DNA from: CAYMQB01 sp964392665
GTDB lineage: Bacteria > Hydrothermota > E44-bin80
Direction: 5' to 3'
Length of the DNA: 64,000 bases
NCBI GenBank assembly: GCA_964392665.1
Contig: CAYMQB010000008.1
Location: 1-64,000 of the forward strand
Shown here: positions 9,358 through 17,939 of the stretch, in pieces
Position numbering within the stretch: position 1 is the first letter of the stretch
How the letters are laid out: each line of letters starts with the position of its first letter
Translations under genes and position numbers: made by a program
The notes under the pieces: model-generated
The model's database searches: none
Seen by the model: the letters and a program-made list of their open reading frames with translations, nothing else
What the model was told of the DNA's origin: nothing

Positions 9358-10350
9358 ATGATTAAAATTTCTACTGCTAAAACTACTGCATCAAACAATG
9401 TCGAAGAAATTCGACAGTTTCTACTTAAATATGACAACTTTCTTCTTACTTCTCATATGGAACCAGACGGAGACGCCGTAGGTTCCCAACTCGCAATGTT
9501 TATTCAATTACAAAATCTTTCAAAAAATGCATTGATAATCGACTCCGATCCTGTTCCGGAGAAATATCGATTCCTTCCAAAATGTTCACAAATTAAAAAT
9601 CATCTACCAAACAACTCAACGTCTATCGATGCATCCATATTTCTTGACGCGGGTCATCCTAAGCGAGTCTCTGGAATCTTCGATTATGTGAAAAATAAAA
9701 AAATACCTATTCTCAACATTGACCACCATATCAGCAATTCGCTTTATGGCAAACTCAACTATGTCGATCCTTCCGCATCATCAACTTCAGAGTGTCTTTA
9801 TGACATTTTCAGTACACTGCAGTTCAAGTTTACCGAAGAAATAGCGGAATGCATTGCTGTAGGAATATTAACAGACACAGGAAGATTTAGTTTTAGGAAT
9901 ACGTGTGAAAAAACTTTTCGAATTTGCTCGGAATTAGCACATTTCGGCGTAAATTTTCATTATCTGTCTCAGCAAGTTTACGGCTCAAGAACGGTCGAGT
10001 CTATCAGATTGCTTGGTGCTGTTTTATCATCCCTTAGGATATCGAAAAACATCGCCTTTATTAAGCTAACACAACAAATGCTATCGAATTATGGCGCAAA
10101 GGAAGAAGAAACAGAAGGATTCGTGAATTATGCACTTTCAATCAAAAATATAAAAGCAGCTGTTTTTATAAGAGAGAAGCCTCAAGGAGAATTCAGAGTT
10201 AGCTTAAGGTCCAAGAATGCGGATATTGACGTAAATAAAATTGCCTCCGAATTTAACGGAGGAGGACACAACCAAGCCGCAGGATTTCGTTCTCTAAAAT
10301 CCATTGAAGAAATCGAATTGGATCTAATTAAGGCTTTTGAAAAATCGTAA
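9358..10350 (+). CDS. nrnA: DHH phosphoesterase, NrnA-like oligoribonuclease/pAp phosphatase
   Basis: A DHH/DHHA1 phosphoesterase resembling NrnA, which degrades short RNAs (nanoRNA) and pAp. The metal-binding motifs are present: HMEPDGDAVGS (about 33-43), FLDAGHP (about 98-104) and the signature IDHHISN (about 120-126). The DHHA1 domain ends with the substrate-binding GGGHNQAAG (about 301-309). 330 aa is typical. Its place directly after rbfA is conserved in many bacteria, where truB often follows; here an HD-GYP gene follows instead, overlapping by 14 bases. No Shine-Dalgarno is obvious before ATG 9358, so the start is likely but not certain. Confidence 0.9.
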   Translation: MIKISTAKTTASNNVEEIRQFLLKYDNFLLTSHMEPDGDAVGSQLAMFIQLQNLSKNALIIDSDPVPEKYRFLPKCSQIKNHLPNNSTSIDASIFLDAGHPKRVSGIFDYVKNKKIPILNIDHHISNSLYGKLNYVDPSASSTSECLYDIFSTLQFKFTEEIAECIAVGILTDTGRFSFRNTCEKTFRICSELAHFGVNFHYLSQQVYGSRTVESIRLLGAVLSSLRISKNIAFIKLTQQMLSNYGAKEEETEGFVNYALSIKNIKAAVFIREKPQGEFRVSLRSKNADIDVNKIASEFNGGGHNQAAGFRSLKSIEEIELDLIKAFEKS

Positions 10351-11032
10351 CTCGATGGAAAATCTTAAAAACTATTTTTCCGAAGAAAAGAATTTTGGAG
10401 TTAACGAAATCATTTCATACCTAACCGAACTCGAAAGAATAGTAAAACTTAGAAAATCCTCTTTACGAGTGCGGCTTACAAAACTTGCAAAGATTGTCGA
10501 TAAGAAAATACCTTACAGGGATGGTCATTCTATCAGAGTTTCAAGACTGTCCACGGAAATTTCAAAAAAACTGAACCTTTCCAACCAACAGACATTTAAC
10601 ATTGAGATCTCGGCACTTCTTCATGATTTTGGAAAAATTGCTATAGAAGAGCAAGTCTTGCAGAAGAAAAAGAGATTAACCGAAAGGGATTGGATAGAAA
10701 TTAAGATGCATCCCGTCAGAGGTTACTTAATTGTTCAAGGATTCACTTTCCTGAAACAAACACTTCCAGGAATAAGATGGCATCATGAAAGACTTGATGG
10801 AAGTGGCTATCCTGATGGCTTGAGGGGAAAAACAATACCTCTTATGGCGCGCATTATCGCCGTGGCAGACGCTTTTGATGCTATGATACAGAGTAGACCT
10901 TACAAGAAAAAAATAACTATATTGAAAGCAAAAACTATTATCGAAGATATGAAACAGACAAAACTTGACAAAACGATCGTAGACACATTTCTCTCTGTTT
11001 CAGACGAACTTCTTTTTTCGATATTTGGCTAA
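10337..11032 (+). CDS. HD-GYP domain phosphodiesterase
   Basis: Likely cyclic di-GMP phosphodiesterase (HD-GYP subfamily). A helical N-terminal region of about 65 residues precedes the HD domain: conserved His in GHSIRVSRL, the HD pair in LLHDFGK (about 94-100), HPVRGYLIV, then HHERLDGSGYPDGL containing the full GYP triplet (about 150-163), and VADAFDAM. All metal-ligand positions that I can place are present, so it is probably active. No receiver or sensory domain is fused. It overlaps nrnA by 14 bases. A GGDEF protein encoded at 20526 could be the opposing synthase. Confidence 0.88.
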   Translation: MKNRNSMENLKNYFSEEKNFGVNEIISYLTELERIVKLRKSSLRVRLTKLAKIVDKKIPYRDGHSIRVSRLSTEISKKLNLSNQQTFNIEISALLHDFGKIAIEEQVLQKKKRLTERDWIEIKMHPVRGYLIVQGFTFLKQTLPGIRWHHERLDGSGYPDGLRGKTIPLMARIIAVADAFDAMIQSRPYKKKITILKAKTIIEDMKQTKLDKTIVDTFLSVSDELLFSIFG

Positions 11033-11114
11033 AAAACAACGTAAAACAATCGCGCCAGTAATGAAAACTATCCACAGTTTTTAAACCACCCGAATAAACA
11101 CAACGATTTTTTGG

Positions 11115-11143
11115 TTGACAAAGAGAATATTCTACCGTATTAT
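11115..11143 (+). promoter_or_regulatory. Sigma-70-type promoter for the TPR gene
   Basis: TTGACA (11115-11120), a 17-base spacer, then TATTAT (11138-11143). It points at the large TPR gene starting at 11224 and is immediately followed by a 24-base tandem repeat, so the transcript leader contains that repeat. Confidence 0.75.
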
Positions 11144-11147
11144 GATT

Positions 11148-11195
11148 TTGCTTAAAGCAAAAGCTGACAACTTGCTTAAAACAAACGCTAACAAC
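11148..11195 (+). repeat. Imperfect 24-bp tandem duplication in the leader
   Basis: Two head-to-tail 24-base units (11148-11171 and 11172-11195) share TTGCTTAAA at the start and CAAC at the end, differing at three positions. They lie directly downstream of the -10 box at 11138-11143. They could be a tandem operator or a simple duplication of untranslated leader. Confidence 0.65.
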
Positions 11196-11223
11196 ATTCC
11201 GTATCAATTAGAAAAGGAAAGTT

Positions 11224-14200
11224 ATGATTTTTAATCTTGGAAATACCCAGAAACTAATCGAAAGAGCGCAGAAACTTTACGGAGAGGGAAAGGTAGACCG
11301 GGCAATAAAAACTCTTGAAAACGCTTTGATAGGAAAAAGAGAAGATTTTCCACTCTATCTTCAAATTGGGAAATACTTTTTTGAACAAGGTAAATATGTC
11401 GAATCTGCAACCAGTCTATTAAGGGCACACCATCTTGCTCCCGAAAAATGGGAAGAAATCACTGATGCAATCGAAGCAAGCCATTTTTCGAGTGGAACGC
11501 CTGTTGCAACGGGGATTATGCTTGTCGAAATATATGTAAATAGGGATTTGTTTGATGATGCAAGAAAAATCATTGATGGAAGTTCGGAAGAACAGATACA
11601 GCAAATGCTAAATCATTATGACAAAATATACGAGAATGTTATATCTAAAAAGAAATATCAGAACTATACAAAAAAGGATTTGATCAATACATACTGTCTA
11701 TCTCTTCTAAAACAGAAAGTCAAACTTAAAGACGGATTGTCCTTCTATGAACACATTTTTCGCAACTTCCCTCAAGAGAAAGAGAAATTAATGAAGGATC
11801 TTGAAAGAATTTGTCAATTGAATTACGCTAATCCATATCCAAAGTTTTTGAAAGGGAAATTCTTATTTCTTGAAAATAGGTTCAAGGAAGGTATCAAATA
11901 CTTTGAAAGATCAGCTGAAGCAGATAAGAAATATATTGGTGAAGTAATTAAGTTGGCAGAGACGATAATAAAGGAAAACAAAAACCCACAATTATTTGAA
12001 CTACTTGCAAGATACGAACTTACCCTTGGCAATACAGACAATGCAATATTCTATGCAAAACAAATGGAAAATATCGAAGGCATCGCTTTGCCAACTATCA
12101 TCAAAATTTACACTGAAATTATAAGGAAAGATAAGGAAAATGTTGATATTCAACTATCATTGGCAAGATTGTATGCAAAAGATGGGAAATTTGACTCTGT
12201 ATTGAGTGAACTTACCGTAATAGTTGAGACAAATCCGGACAAGTTCGATGATGTAATGAAAATTGCAGAACTAATAATCGAGAAAGACCCTTATAATTCT
12301 AATTTGCTTTACTTTATGTCCGATTTATATACTGAGAAAGGGGAAACTGAAAAAGCCATATTTTCCTTCGAAAAACTCTATAAAGCTAACAAAGAACTGT
12401 CGGGTGAAATTATAGAAAAGCTAAATAAAGTTCTTGCAACAAACTTAGAGAATATTAGAGGATTAAACCTACTTGCCGAAATTTACGGTTATAAGAAAAA
12501 CTTCGATAAATCACTATTCATATATGAGCATCTCCTTAACTTAAAGGGGGGGTTCAAACTTGCTGAAACAGGTATAAAAAGAATTGCTCTTGAGAATCCT
12601 GAACTTATCAAGGCAAAAACTTCGTTGGTATTGCTACTATTTAAAACCGGGGAACATAAGGAAGCACTTGATACGATTGACTCGATACTGAAAAAACAAC
12701 CGGGAGCCCTTTCACACCTGATTCCTCAACTTGATACCATTGCAAGAACATCCCCTGAACTTGCTGGTAGCGTTATGCAAGTTTACGAATCTATACCCAC
12801 AGAATCAATAGAACCTTTTATACTTAATTTTGCAAAGGCTGAGGCATCTTATCTTTCAGAAAACTTCAAAAATTCCGTTATCTACTACAACAAGTGTTTT
12901 TCAGAAAAACCCGAACTTGTCGATAAAGTAACGGAAGGTTTTCAGAGAATCCTGAAAAAAAGAGATGACCTTGCATATGTGAACTTTGCACTTGCTTCTA
13001 TTTATCTGAAAATCGATAACATTAAAGAAGGGCTAATACAACTGGGAAAAGCAAATGAACTGAACCCGAAACTCTCCGACAAAATTTTGCATATTCTATA
13101 CGAACTGCTTAGAAAATTCCCCGAAGAACCACTCATAACCAAGGAACTCTTAAGATCCTTAATGATAAACGGTTCCTATGAACAGGTAATAGTTGAATGT
13201 GAAGATGCAATCGAGAGATTCCCAAAAGAGACAACTGGATTTGTTTATCTTACACATGGACAGGCAAGTTTAGAAAAAGGACTTTTAAAACAAGCATCAC
13301 TATCAATAGTTCACGCTCTTGATATCGATGAAACGCTTGCACCACAAGCGCTAAAATTGCTAAAAAGGGCAAATATACTGGATAGGAAGAATGCTGTGGT
13401 GAAGTATGGAATAGCAAAAGCTTATATAGCAGCAAAGGAATACGATAAAGCTGCATCGCAATTCTACGAAATTACGAAATTCGATCCTACGAAAATTGAC
13501 AGGTCGATACAAGAACTCAAAAAAATAATAGAAATCGACAGGGTAAATGCAGCAGTTCATTTCACCCTGGGCAGTTTATATTTGACGCAGAAACAAGTAA
13601 AGAAAGCAATCGTCGAATTAAGATCTGCTTCCGAATTAGGTGATTCCTTTATTGACAAAGTCATTGGTAAACTTCATTTCATAGAAAAACACCATTCTGT
13701 TTCTGAGGTGCATATAAACCTTGGTGAATTGTATACACGCAAGAAACTCTATTCAAAGGCAACGCACCATCTAATGGAAGCATATAGACAGGACAAAAAT
13801 CTAGCGGAACGATCTTCTTCCAATCTTAATAAAATCAAAAATTTAGACCCCCGAAATATATTCGTTCTTTATGCACTTGCCGAGATCGTCGAAAAAGAGG
13901 GCGATATTGTAACCATCATATCTACTTACAAGACCATACTCGGAATAATTCCAGAAGAACTCAAAAAGATAAGACAACAAGTGCAGAATTTGCTCGAAAA
14001 ATATCCAGATGAGATCGAACTTCAGTTTTTCTATGCAGAACTTCTTTCACTTAGCAAAGAATCGTCAAGAAGTATCGAAATACTACAATCCATTGCTAAC
14101 CAATATCCGGATAGAGTTTCCGACGTACGTTCTTTGCTAAAAAAGATGTCCGACAATGGGGATATGGAAGCAACTTTTTCTCTTATCGAATATTCAATTC

Positions 14201-15000
14201 AAGAAAACAAGCATGCTGACATTCTTCCACTCTTACGGGAATTTCAAAACGATTTCTCTTTTCACAACCGAATTATCACTCTACTTAAGAATCACATAGC
14301 TCAAGAATCGGAGCACCCAGAAATAGTTGAATTCCTTGCCCACTTTTTATACCTGAGAGATGATTGGCAAGGTTTAAAACAAATATTGTCTCGAGCCTTG
14401 CCAAAATCGAACAGGGAACTCCAAATCCCTCTTCTTCTTTTAGAATTTCTTCTACATTCAAAAGAGAGAGTTCAAACAGATTCAACAAAGAGAAAATTAG
14501 TAAAACATTTGGGAGAAAAGCAATTTTACTCATCTCTAAGAACTTTGTCTAACGAGAAATCCGAATTTCAGCTTAGAAGACTGAAATTTGCAAGAACTAA
14601 ATCTCCTGAGATTGAATCTCTTGTCTTGGAACAAGCAGAGCTTCTCAACCAACTGAAAAGACCAGATGAAGCAATAAAACTTCTGTCGAAATCCTTTGCA
14701 TTAAAAAAAGATGCCTTGGCAGCCAAATATATTTCTGCAAAATCATTTTCCTTAAAAAACAACCCTGTTCGAACTATCGAGATACTGAGAACCATTTCTA
14801 TTCCCTCTGATAAAAAACTCAAGAGAAAAATGCTACTTCTTCTATCCGCATCCTATGAGAAAATAGGTGATTATGGCAGCGCACTTGTTACATTAAAAAG
14901 GTGTGACGCTGATCTGCAAATCGACAGAAGAATTAAATATCTAAGTGAAATGGCTGTCCTTTCCGATACCAGGACAGGTTTTCCAATAATCTCAACTTAA
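11224..15000 (+). CDS. Giant tetratricopeptide-repeat protein
   Basis: A 1258-residue protein built almost wholly of degenerate TPR units of 34-38 residues. Typical pieces are AQKLYGEGKVDRAIKTLENAL near the N-terminus, LARYELTLGNTDNAIFYAKQ in the middle and YGIAKAYIAAKEYDKAASQFYE at about 725. No signal peptide or membrane segment is visible, so it is probably a cytoplasmic scaffold. A sigma-70 promoter (11115-11143) and an AAGGAAA Shine-Dalgarno just before ATG 11224 are present. Genes downstream encode two more proteins with TPR or acidic linker regions and then a cyclase-like protein. A scaffold role for that signalling block is inferred from position only. Confidence 0.85.
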   Translation: MIFNLGNTQKLIERAQKLYGEGKVDRAIKTLENALIGKREDFPLYLQIGKYFFEQGKYVESATSLLRAHHLAPEKWEEITDAIEASHFSSGTPVATGIMLVEIYVNRDLFDDARKIIDGSSEEQIQQMLNHYDKIYENVISKKKYQNYTKKDLINTYCLSLLKQKVKLKDGLSFYEHIFRNFPQEKEKLMKDLERICQLNYANPYPKFLKGKFLFLENRFKEGIKYFERSAEADKKYIGEVIKLAETIIKENKNPQLFELLARYELTLGNTDNAIFYAKQMENIEGIALPTIIKIYTEIIRKDKENVDIQLSLARLYAKDGKFDSVLSELTVIVETNPDKFDDVMKIAELIIEKDPYNSNLLYFMSDLYTEKGETEKAIFSFEKLYKANKELSGEIIEKLNKVLATNLENIRGLNLLAEIYGYKKNFDKSLFIYEHLLNLKGGFKLAETGIKRIALENPELIKAKTSLVLLLFKTGEHKEALDTIDSILKKQPGALSHLIPQLDTIARTSPELAGSVMQVYESIPTESIEPFILNFAKAEASYLSENFKNSVIYYNKCFSEKPELVDKVTEGFQRILKKRDDLAYVNFALASIYLKIDNIKEGLIQLGKANELNPKLSDKILHILYELLRKFPEEPLITKELLRSLMINGSYEQVIVECEDAIERFPKETTGFVYLTHGQASLEKGLLKQASLSIVHALDIDETLAPQALKLLKRANILDRKNAVVKYGIAKAYIAAKEYDKAASQFYEITKFDPTKIDRSIQELKKIIEIDRVNAAVHFTLGSLYLTQKQVKKAIVELRSASELGDSFIDKVIGKLHFIEKHHSVSEVHINLGELYTRKKLYSKATHHLMEAYRQDKNLAERSSSNLNKIKNLDPRNIFVLYALAEIVEKEGDIVTIISTYKTILGIIPEELKKIRQQVQNLLEKYPDEIELQFFYAELLSLSKESSRSIEILQSIANQYPDRVSDVRSLLKKMSDNGDMEATFSLIEYSIQENKHADILPLLREFQNDFSFHNRIITLLKNHIAQESEHPEIVEFLAHFLYLRDDWQGLKQILSRALPKSNRELQIPLLLLEFLLHSKERVQTDSTKRKLVKHLGEKQFYSSLRTLSNEKSEFQLRRLKFARTKSPEIESLVLEQAELLNQLKRPDEAIKLLSKSFALKKDALAAKYISAKSFSLKNNPVRTIEILRTISIPSDKKLKRKMLLLLSASYEKIGDYGSALVTLKRCDADLQIDRRIKYLSEMAVLSDTRTGFPIIST

Positions 15001-15305
15001 ACTGAAATTGCCAAGACTTTGCAAATCAAATGCAATAATATTTTGGAAAATTACTATCCCATTATAATGATACTGTCGAGAAGTGTGAAAAGATATGAAA
15101 GAAACCACAGAGCACACAGAGAGAACATTAGTTCTCTCTGTACTGAAAATCCTTTAGAATTACATTTAGGAAATCCAAACTGTAAGAAATATTACATATG
15201 TGGTTCCCCTGTGAAATACACTGAACTTCTGACCATTCTCCTATTTCACCGGGCGAATCTGTGCGTCAGTTTTTCACAGAACCCATAATTTCAAAAGGAG
15301 AAAAT
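15001..15305 (+). other. Intergenic region with possible promoter
   Basis: About 300 bases without a gene. A TATAAT box at 15063-15068 is preceded after 16 bases by the weak -35 TTTTGG (15041-15046). The segment near 15104-15125 is a low-complexity CACAGAG-type phrase. A good Shine-Dalgarno (AAAGGAG, 15294-15300) ends the region and serves the next gene. Confidence 0.4.
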
Positions 15306-17174
15306 ATGAATGAAAATGACAAACCAGACAATGATCTGAAAAACATAATTCAATCTTTTGAAAAAAGAACAAAACAAATAAGCGAGGAACAAAGAGAAGC
15401 AAGAGAAAGGTTCGTGGTTGCTTTGAGTGAACTTAGCAGGCAGTATGATCTGCTGAGGGAATGGACCGAAAAAAGTAACGCTGAATTGAAAGGTTTTTTT
15501 GAATCCCTTCCCGAAAAACAAACAGATGACAAACTGCTTGATGCACTTAAGGGTATTCTTGAGAAAGCAGATAAAATCCCCCAGCAAACTATACCCCTAC
15601 TTGGAGCTATTGAACAAGAAATAAAACATCTGTCTCTCAAAATAAACGAGCCGAAAGAAAACAAGCAGATACTGGAAGTAATTTACTCCATCAATGAGAA
15701 ATTGGAAAAATCTTCACAAGCCTATGCTGAAATCATTCAATCATTTAAAACAGTGATAACCGAATCCTTCGAAACACTGGGCGAGCGGAAAGAATTAGAC
15801 GGTATATTGAACGAAATTTCTGCAATTTCGGAAAAAATCGAACAGATACCTCGTGAAGCAGCAAAGTCAACTAGGTTGACTGAATCCATTGATAATTCAA
15901 TCAAGCACTTAATAGAACAAATTGGAGAACTCTCTACCACAAACACCGAAACGAGAACATCCATTATGTCTCTAACTTCCAATCTCAATGAAACAATAAA
16001 TAGTTTATCGAGCACGCTCACTAATACTATGGATACGATTGTGAAAAGCGGAAAAGAAACCACCGAAGAACTCGGATCAAAAATCGAAGACGCAAACTCC
16101 AAATTGGGTGAAACATTAAAAACTTTAAAAGACAATCTCTCCACCTCCATCGAAAACATAGAAAAAACTCTTCAACAAACTCTTCCAAGCCAATCTTCAA
16201 TTCTTGAAAAAATAGAATCTTCTTTCTCCAGTTTTACCGTTATGGTATCGAAAATTAGTAATAAAATGAACGAACTTACTGTGAATTTAGAAACTTTGGC
16301 CAAGAAACAGGATATCATTCCAGCTGTAATTGATCGAAGGGGCGAAGGCATTGAAGAAAAACTAACCTTAATTCTGAACAACAACAAAGCTTACGGTGAA
16401 ACTTCAGCAGAAAGCTCAAATGAGATCAAGAAACTCCTATCAGACATTTCTACGGTTCTTGGCAATCAACTCAAATCTCTGGAAAAAATCTTAATTGAAA
16501 GCAGTTCGAGTAGAGAAAAAGAAACCGGGATGCTATTAGAAAAGCTGACACTTATTCCCAGCGAAATTGGCAAATACTATGAATCAAGCAAGCAATTGTT
16601 CGATGCAGTCAAAAATTCAGAAACCAGTATGTCAAACATCTCAACTAACATTGAAAACCTTACCAACAACTTGATAGAAAATGAAAAGCGCAGAAAGGCC
16701 CAGGAATTGCTACACAGCGCACAAAACCACTTGAGTCGAGGAGTTATTCTATTTTATAGGGGTTCCCTTGGGGCAGCAGAAAGAGAAATACGTGAAGCAC
16801 TAAACTTAAAGGAAAATTTTGCAGAGGCTTACCTTAATCTTGGAATGGTTCTTGGTGAATCCGGTGATACGCAGAAAGCCATAGAGAACATAAAAAAAGC
16901 TCTTGAAATTGAACCAGGTTTACAGGAAGCTTACAATAACCTGGGAGTTATTCAACTCAAAAGTGAACTGTATGAAGAGGCATTGGAATCCTTTAATCAG
17001 TCCATCGAATCAGGTTTCAAGTACCCTCAACTATACATAAATATGGCAAAGGCTCTTATAGGATTAGAAAGAATCGATGATGCTTTGTCCTCTGTGAAAA
17101 AAGCAATAGAAATCGACCCGACAAATGCAGATGCGAAACAATTACTGTCTAACTATGAACAAACCGTTGATTAA
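15306..17174 (+). CDS. Coiled-coil protein with C-terminal TPR domain
   Basis: A 622-residue protein with no family name that I recognise. Residues 1 to about 460 are a long heptad-rich coiled coil with many Ser/Thr/Asn positions (for example TNTETRTSIMSLTSNLNETI), reminiscent of chemoreceptor or phage tape-measure helices but without a signalling hairpin or membrane segment. Residues about 470-620 are three to four clear TPRs (AEAYLNLGMVLGESGDTQKAIENIKKAL, QEAYNNLGVIQLKSELYEEALESF). ATG 15306 is preferred over an upstream in-frame ATG at 15261 because AAAGGAG lies five bases before it. It lies between the giant TPR gene and a small acidic protein. Confidence 0.8.
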   Translation: MNENDKPDNDLKNIIQSFEKRTKQISEEQREARERFVVALSELSRQYDLLREWTEKSNAELKGFFESLPEKQTDDKLLDALKGILEKADKIPQQTIPLLGAIEQEIKHLSLKINEPKENKQILEVIYSINEKLEKSSQAYAEIIQSFKTVITESFETLGERKELDGILNEISAISEKIEQIPREAAKSTRLTESIDNSIKHLIEQIGELSTTNTETRTSIMSLTSNLNETINSLSSTLTNTMDTIVKSGKETTEELGSKIEDANSKLGETLKTLKDNLSTSIENIEKTLQQTLPSQSSILEKIESSFSSFTVMVSKISNKMNELTVNLETLAKKQDIIPAVIDRRGEGIEEKLTLILNNNKAYGETSAESSNEIKKLLSDISTVLGNQLKSLEKILIESSSSREKETGMLLEKLTLIPSEIGKYYESSKQLFDAVKNSETSMSNISTNIENLTNNLIENEKRRKAQELLHSAQNHLSRGVILFYRGSLGAAEREIREALNLKENFAEAYLNLGMVLGESGDTQKAIENIKKALEIEPGLQEAYNNLGVIQLKSELYEEALESFNQSIESGFKYPQLYINMAKALIGLERIDDALSSVKKAIEIDPTNADAKQLLSNYEQTVD

Positions 17175-17239
17175 AACCAGAACCATAAAAAAAATGTAAT
17201 TTCTGACTACTGTTAAATCCTATTAAGTAGGAGGTTTTC

Positions 17240-17689
17240 TTGGATGATATAATAGATAAATTGAAAAAGAAAAAAGAAACATCCAGTATGGACCCATCAC
17301 CGCTAAAACAATTTTTCGTGCAAAACGAAGATGATGAAGCAGTCGCTGAAAGTGAAACTGAGGAGCCTGAACTGGACATAAAGCAGCTCGGCAAGAAATC
17401 AACTGACATACCTGTTGAAAAAAAAGCCGAAACTGTTACCGAAGAAGTTAAGGAAAACATTCCAACCTCAGGCATCAGAGAGTTTTCTTTCGACGAGCTT
17501 GAAAAAAGCCCAGTATCGAAAACTCCCAACGAGCCAATCAAAGAAAATGGAACAACATTTATAGAAATACGATCACATAACTCTCAGAAAATAAAACACG
17601 TTAAGCTCATTGTTGCACTTCTCGAAGCAGACCAATATGATATCGCGCATCAGGAAATCGACAAACTCAAGAACAGTTTGGAAGAATAG
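17240..17689 (+). CDS. Small acidic linker-like protein
   Basis: A 149-residue protein of unknown function. The first 100 residues are charged and probably disordered (KLKKKKETSS, then ESETEEPELD). The last 45 form a predicted helical pair (KIKHVKLIVALLEADQYDIA HQEIDKLKNSLEE), which looks like a single TPR-like hairpin. Start is TTG 17240 with GTAGGAGG (17227-17234) six bases upstream. Its neighbours suggest it is a partner of the TPR proteins. Confidence 0.65.
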   Translation: MDDIIDKLKKKKETSSMDPSPLKQFFVQNEDDEAVAESETEEPELDIKQLGKKSTDIPVEKKAETVTEEVKENIPTSGIREFSFDELEKSPVSKTPNEPIKENGTTFIEIRSHNSQKIKHVKLIVALLEADQYDIAHQEIDKLKNSLEE

Positions 17690-17752
17690 CAATAATCCTT
17701 CGCTGTTCTCTACAACCGGGAAGGTTGCAAAACTCCATCTTAAGGAAATACT

Positions 17753-17935
17753 ATGATAGGCAAAAATGCCATTGGGTTTATTGTAAAATCTCCAGTCAAA
17801 GTAAGTAATGCAGAAAAATTGCAGGTGACTTTTTGCTGTGAAGAACCATTTTCGAAAGGATTCGCAAACTCGACAATATACAAAAATGTTACCGCAGCAT
17901 CTGATTGTAACTTTACAGGAACCACGGAGTTCTAA
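17753..17935 (+). CDS. Small ORF before the cyclase-like gene
   Basis: A 60-residue reading frame with AAGGAA five bases before ATG 17753 and a stop four bases before the next start at 17940. The product (MIGKNAIGFIVKSPVKVSN...) is beta-like, with two adjacent cysteines, and resembles nothing I know. The Shine-Dalgarno and tight spacing favour a real gene; it could also be a translational leader for the next gene. Confidence 0.4.
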   Translation: MIGKNAIGFIVKSPVKVSNAEKLQVTFCCEEPFSKGFANSTIYKNVTAASDCNFTGTTEF

Positions 17936-17939
17936 TTTT

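Noticed and set aside
10938..11207. 89-residue minus-strand frame opposite the HD-GYP end
   Set aside because: It runs antisense to a clear gene and its promoter region, with no Shine-Dalgarno and odd composition.
15104..15125. CACAGAG-type repeated phrase, also near 54100
   Set aside because: Short and low in complexity; not enough length or copies to call a repeat family.
17838..17939. Upstream extension of the cyclase-like protein
   Set aside because: The 34 extra residues are basic and unlike the rest, and overlap a small ORF with its own Shine-Dalgarno.
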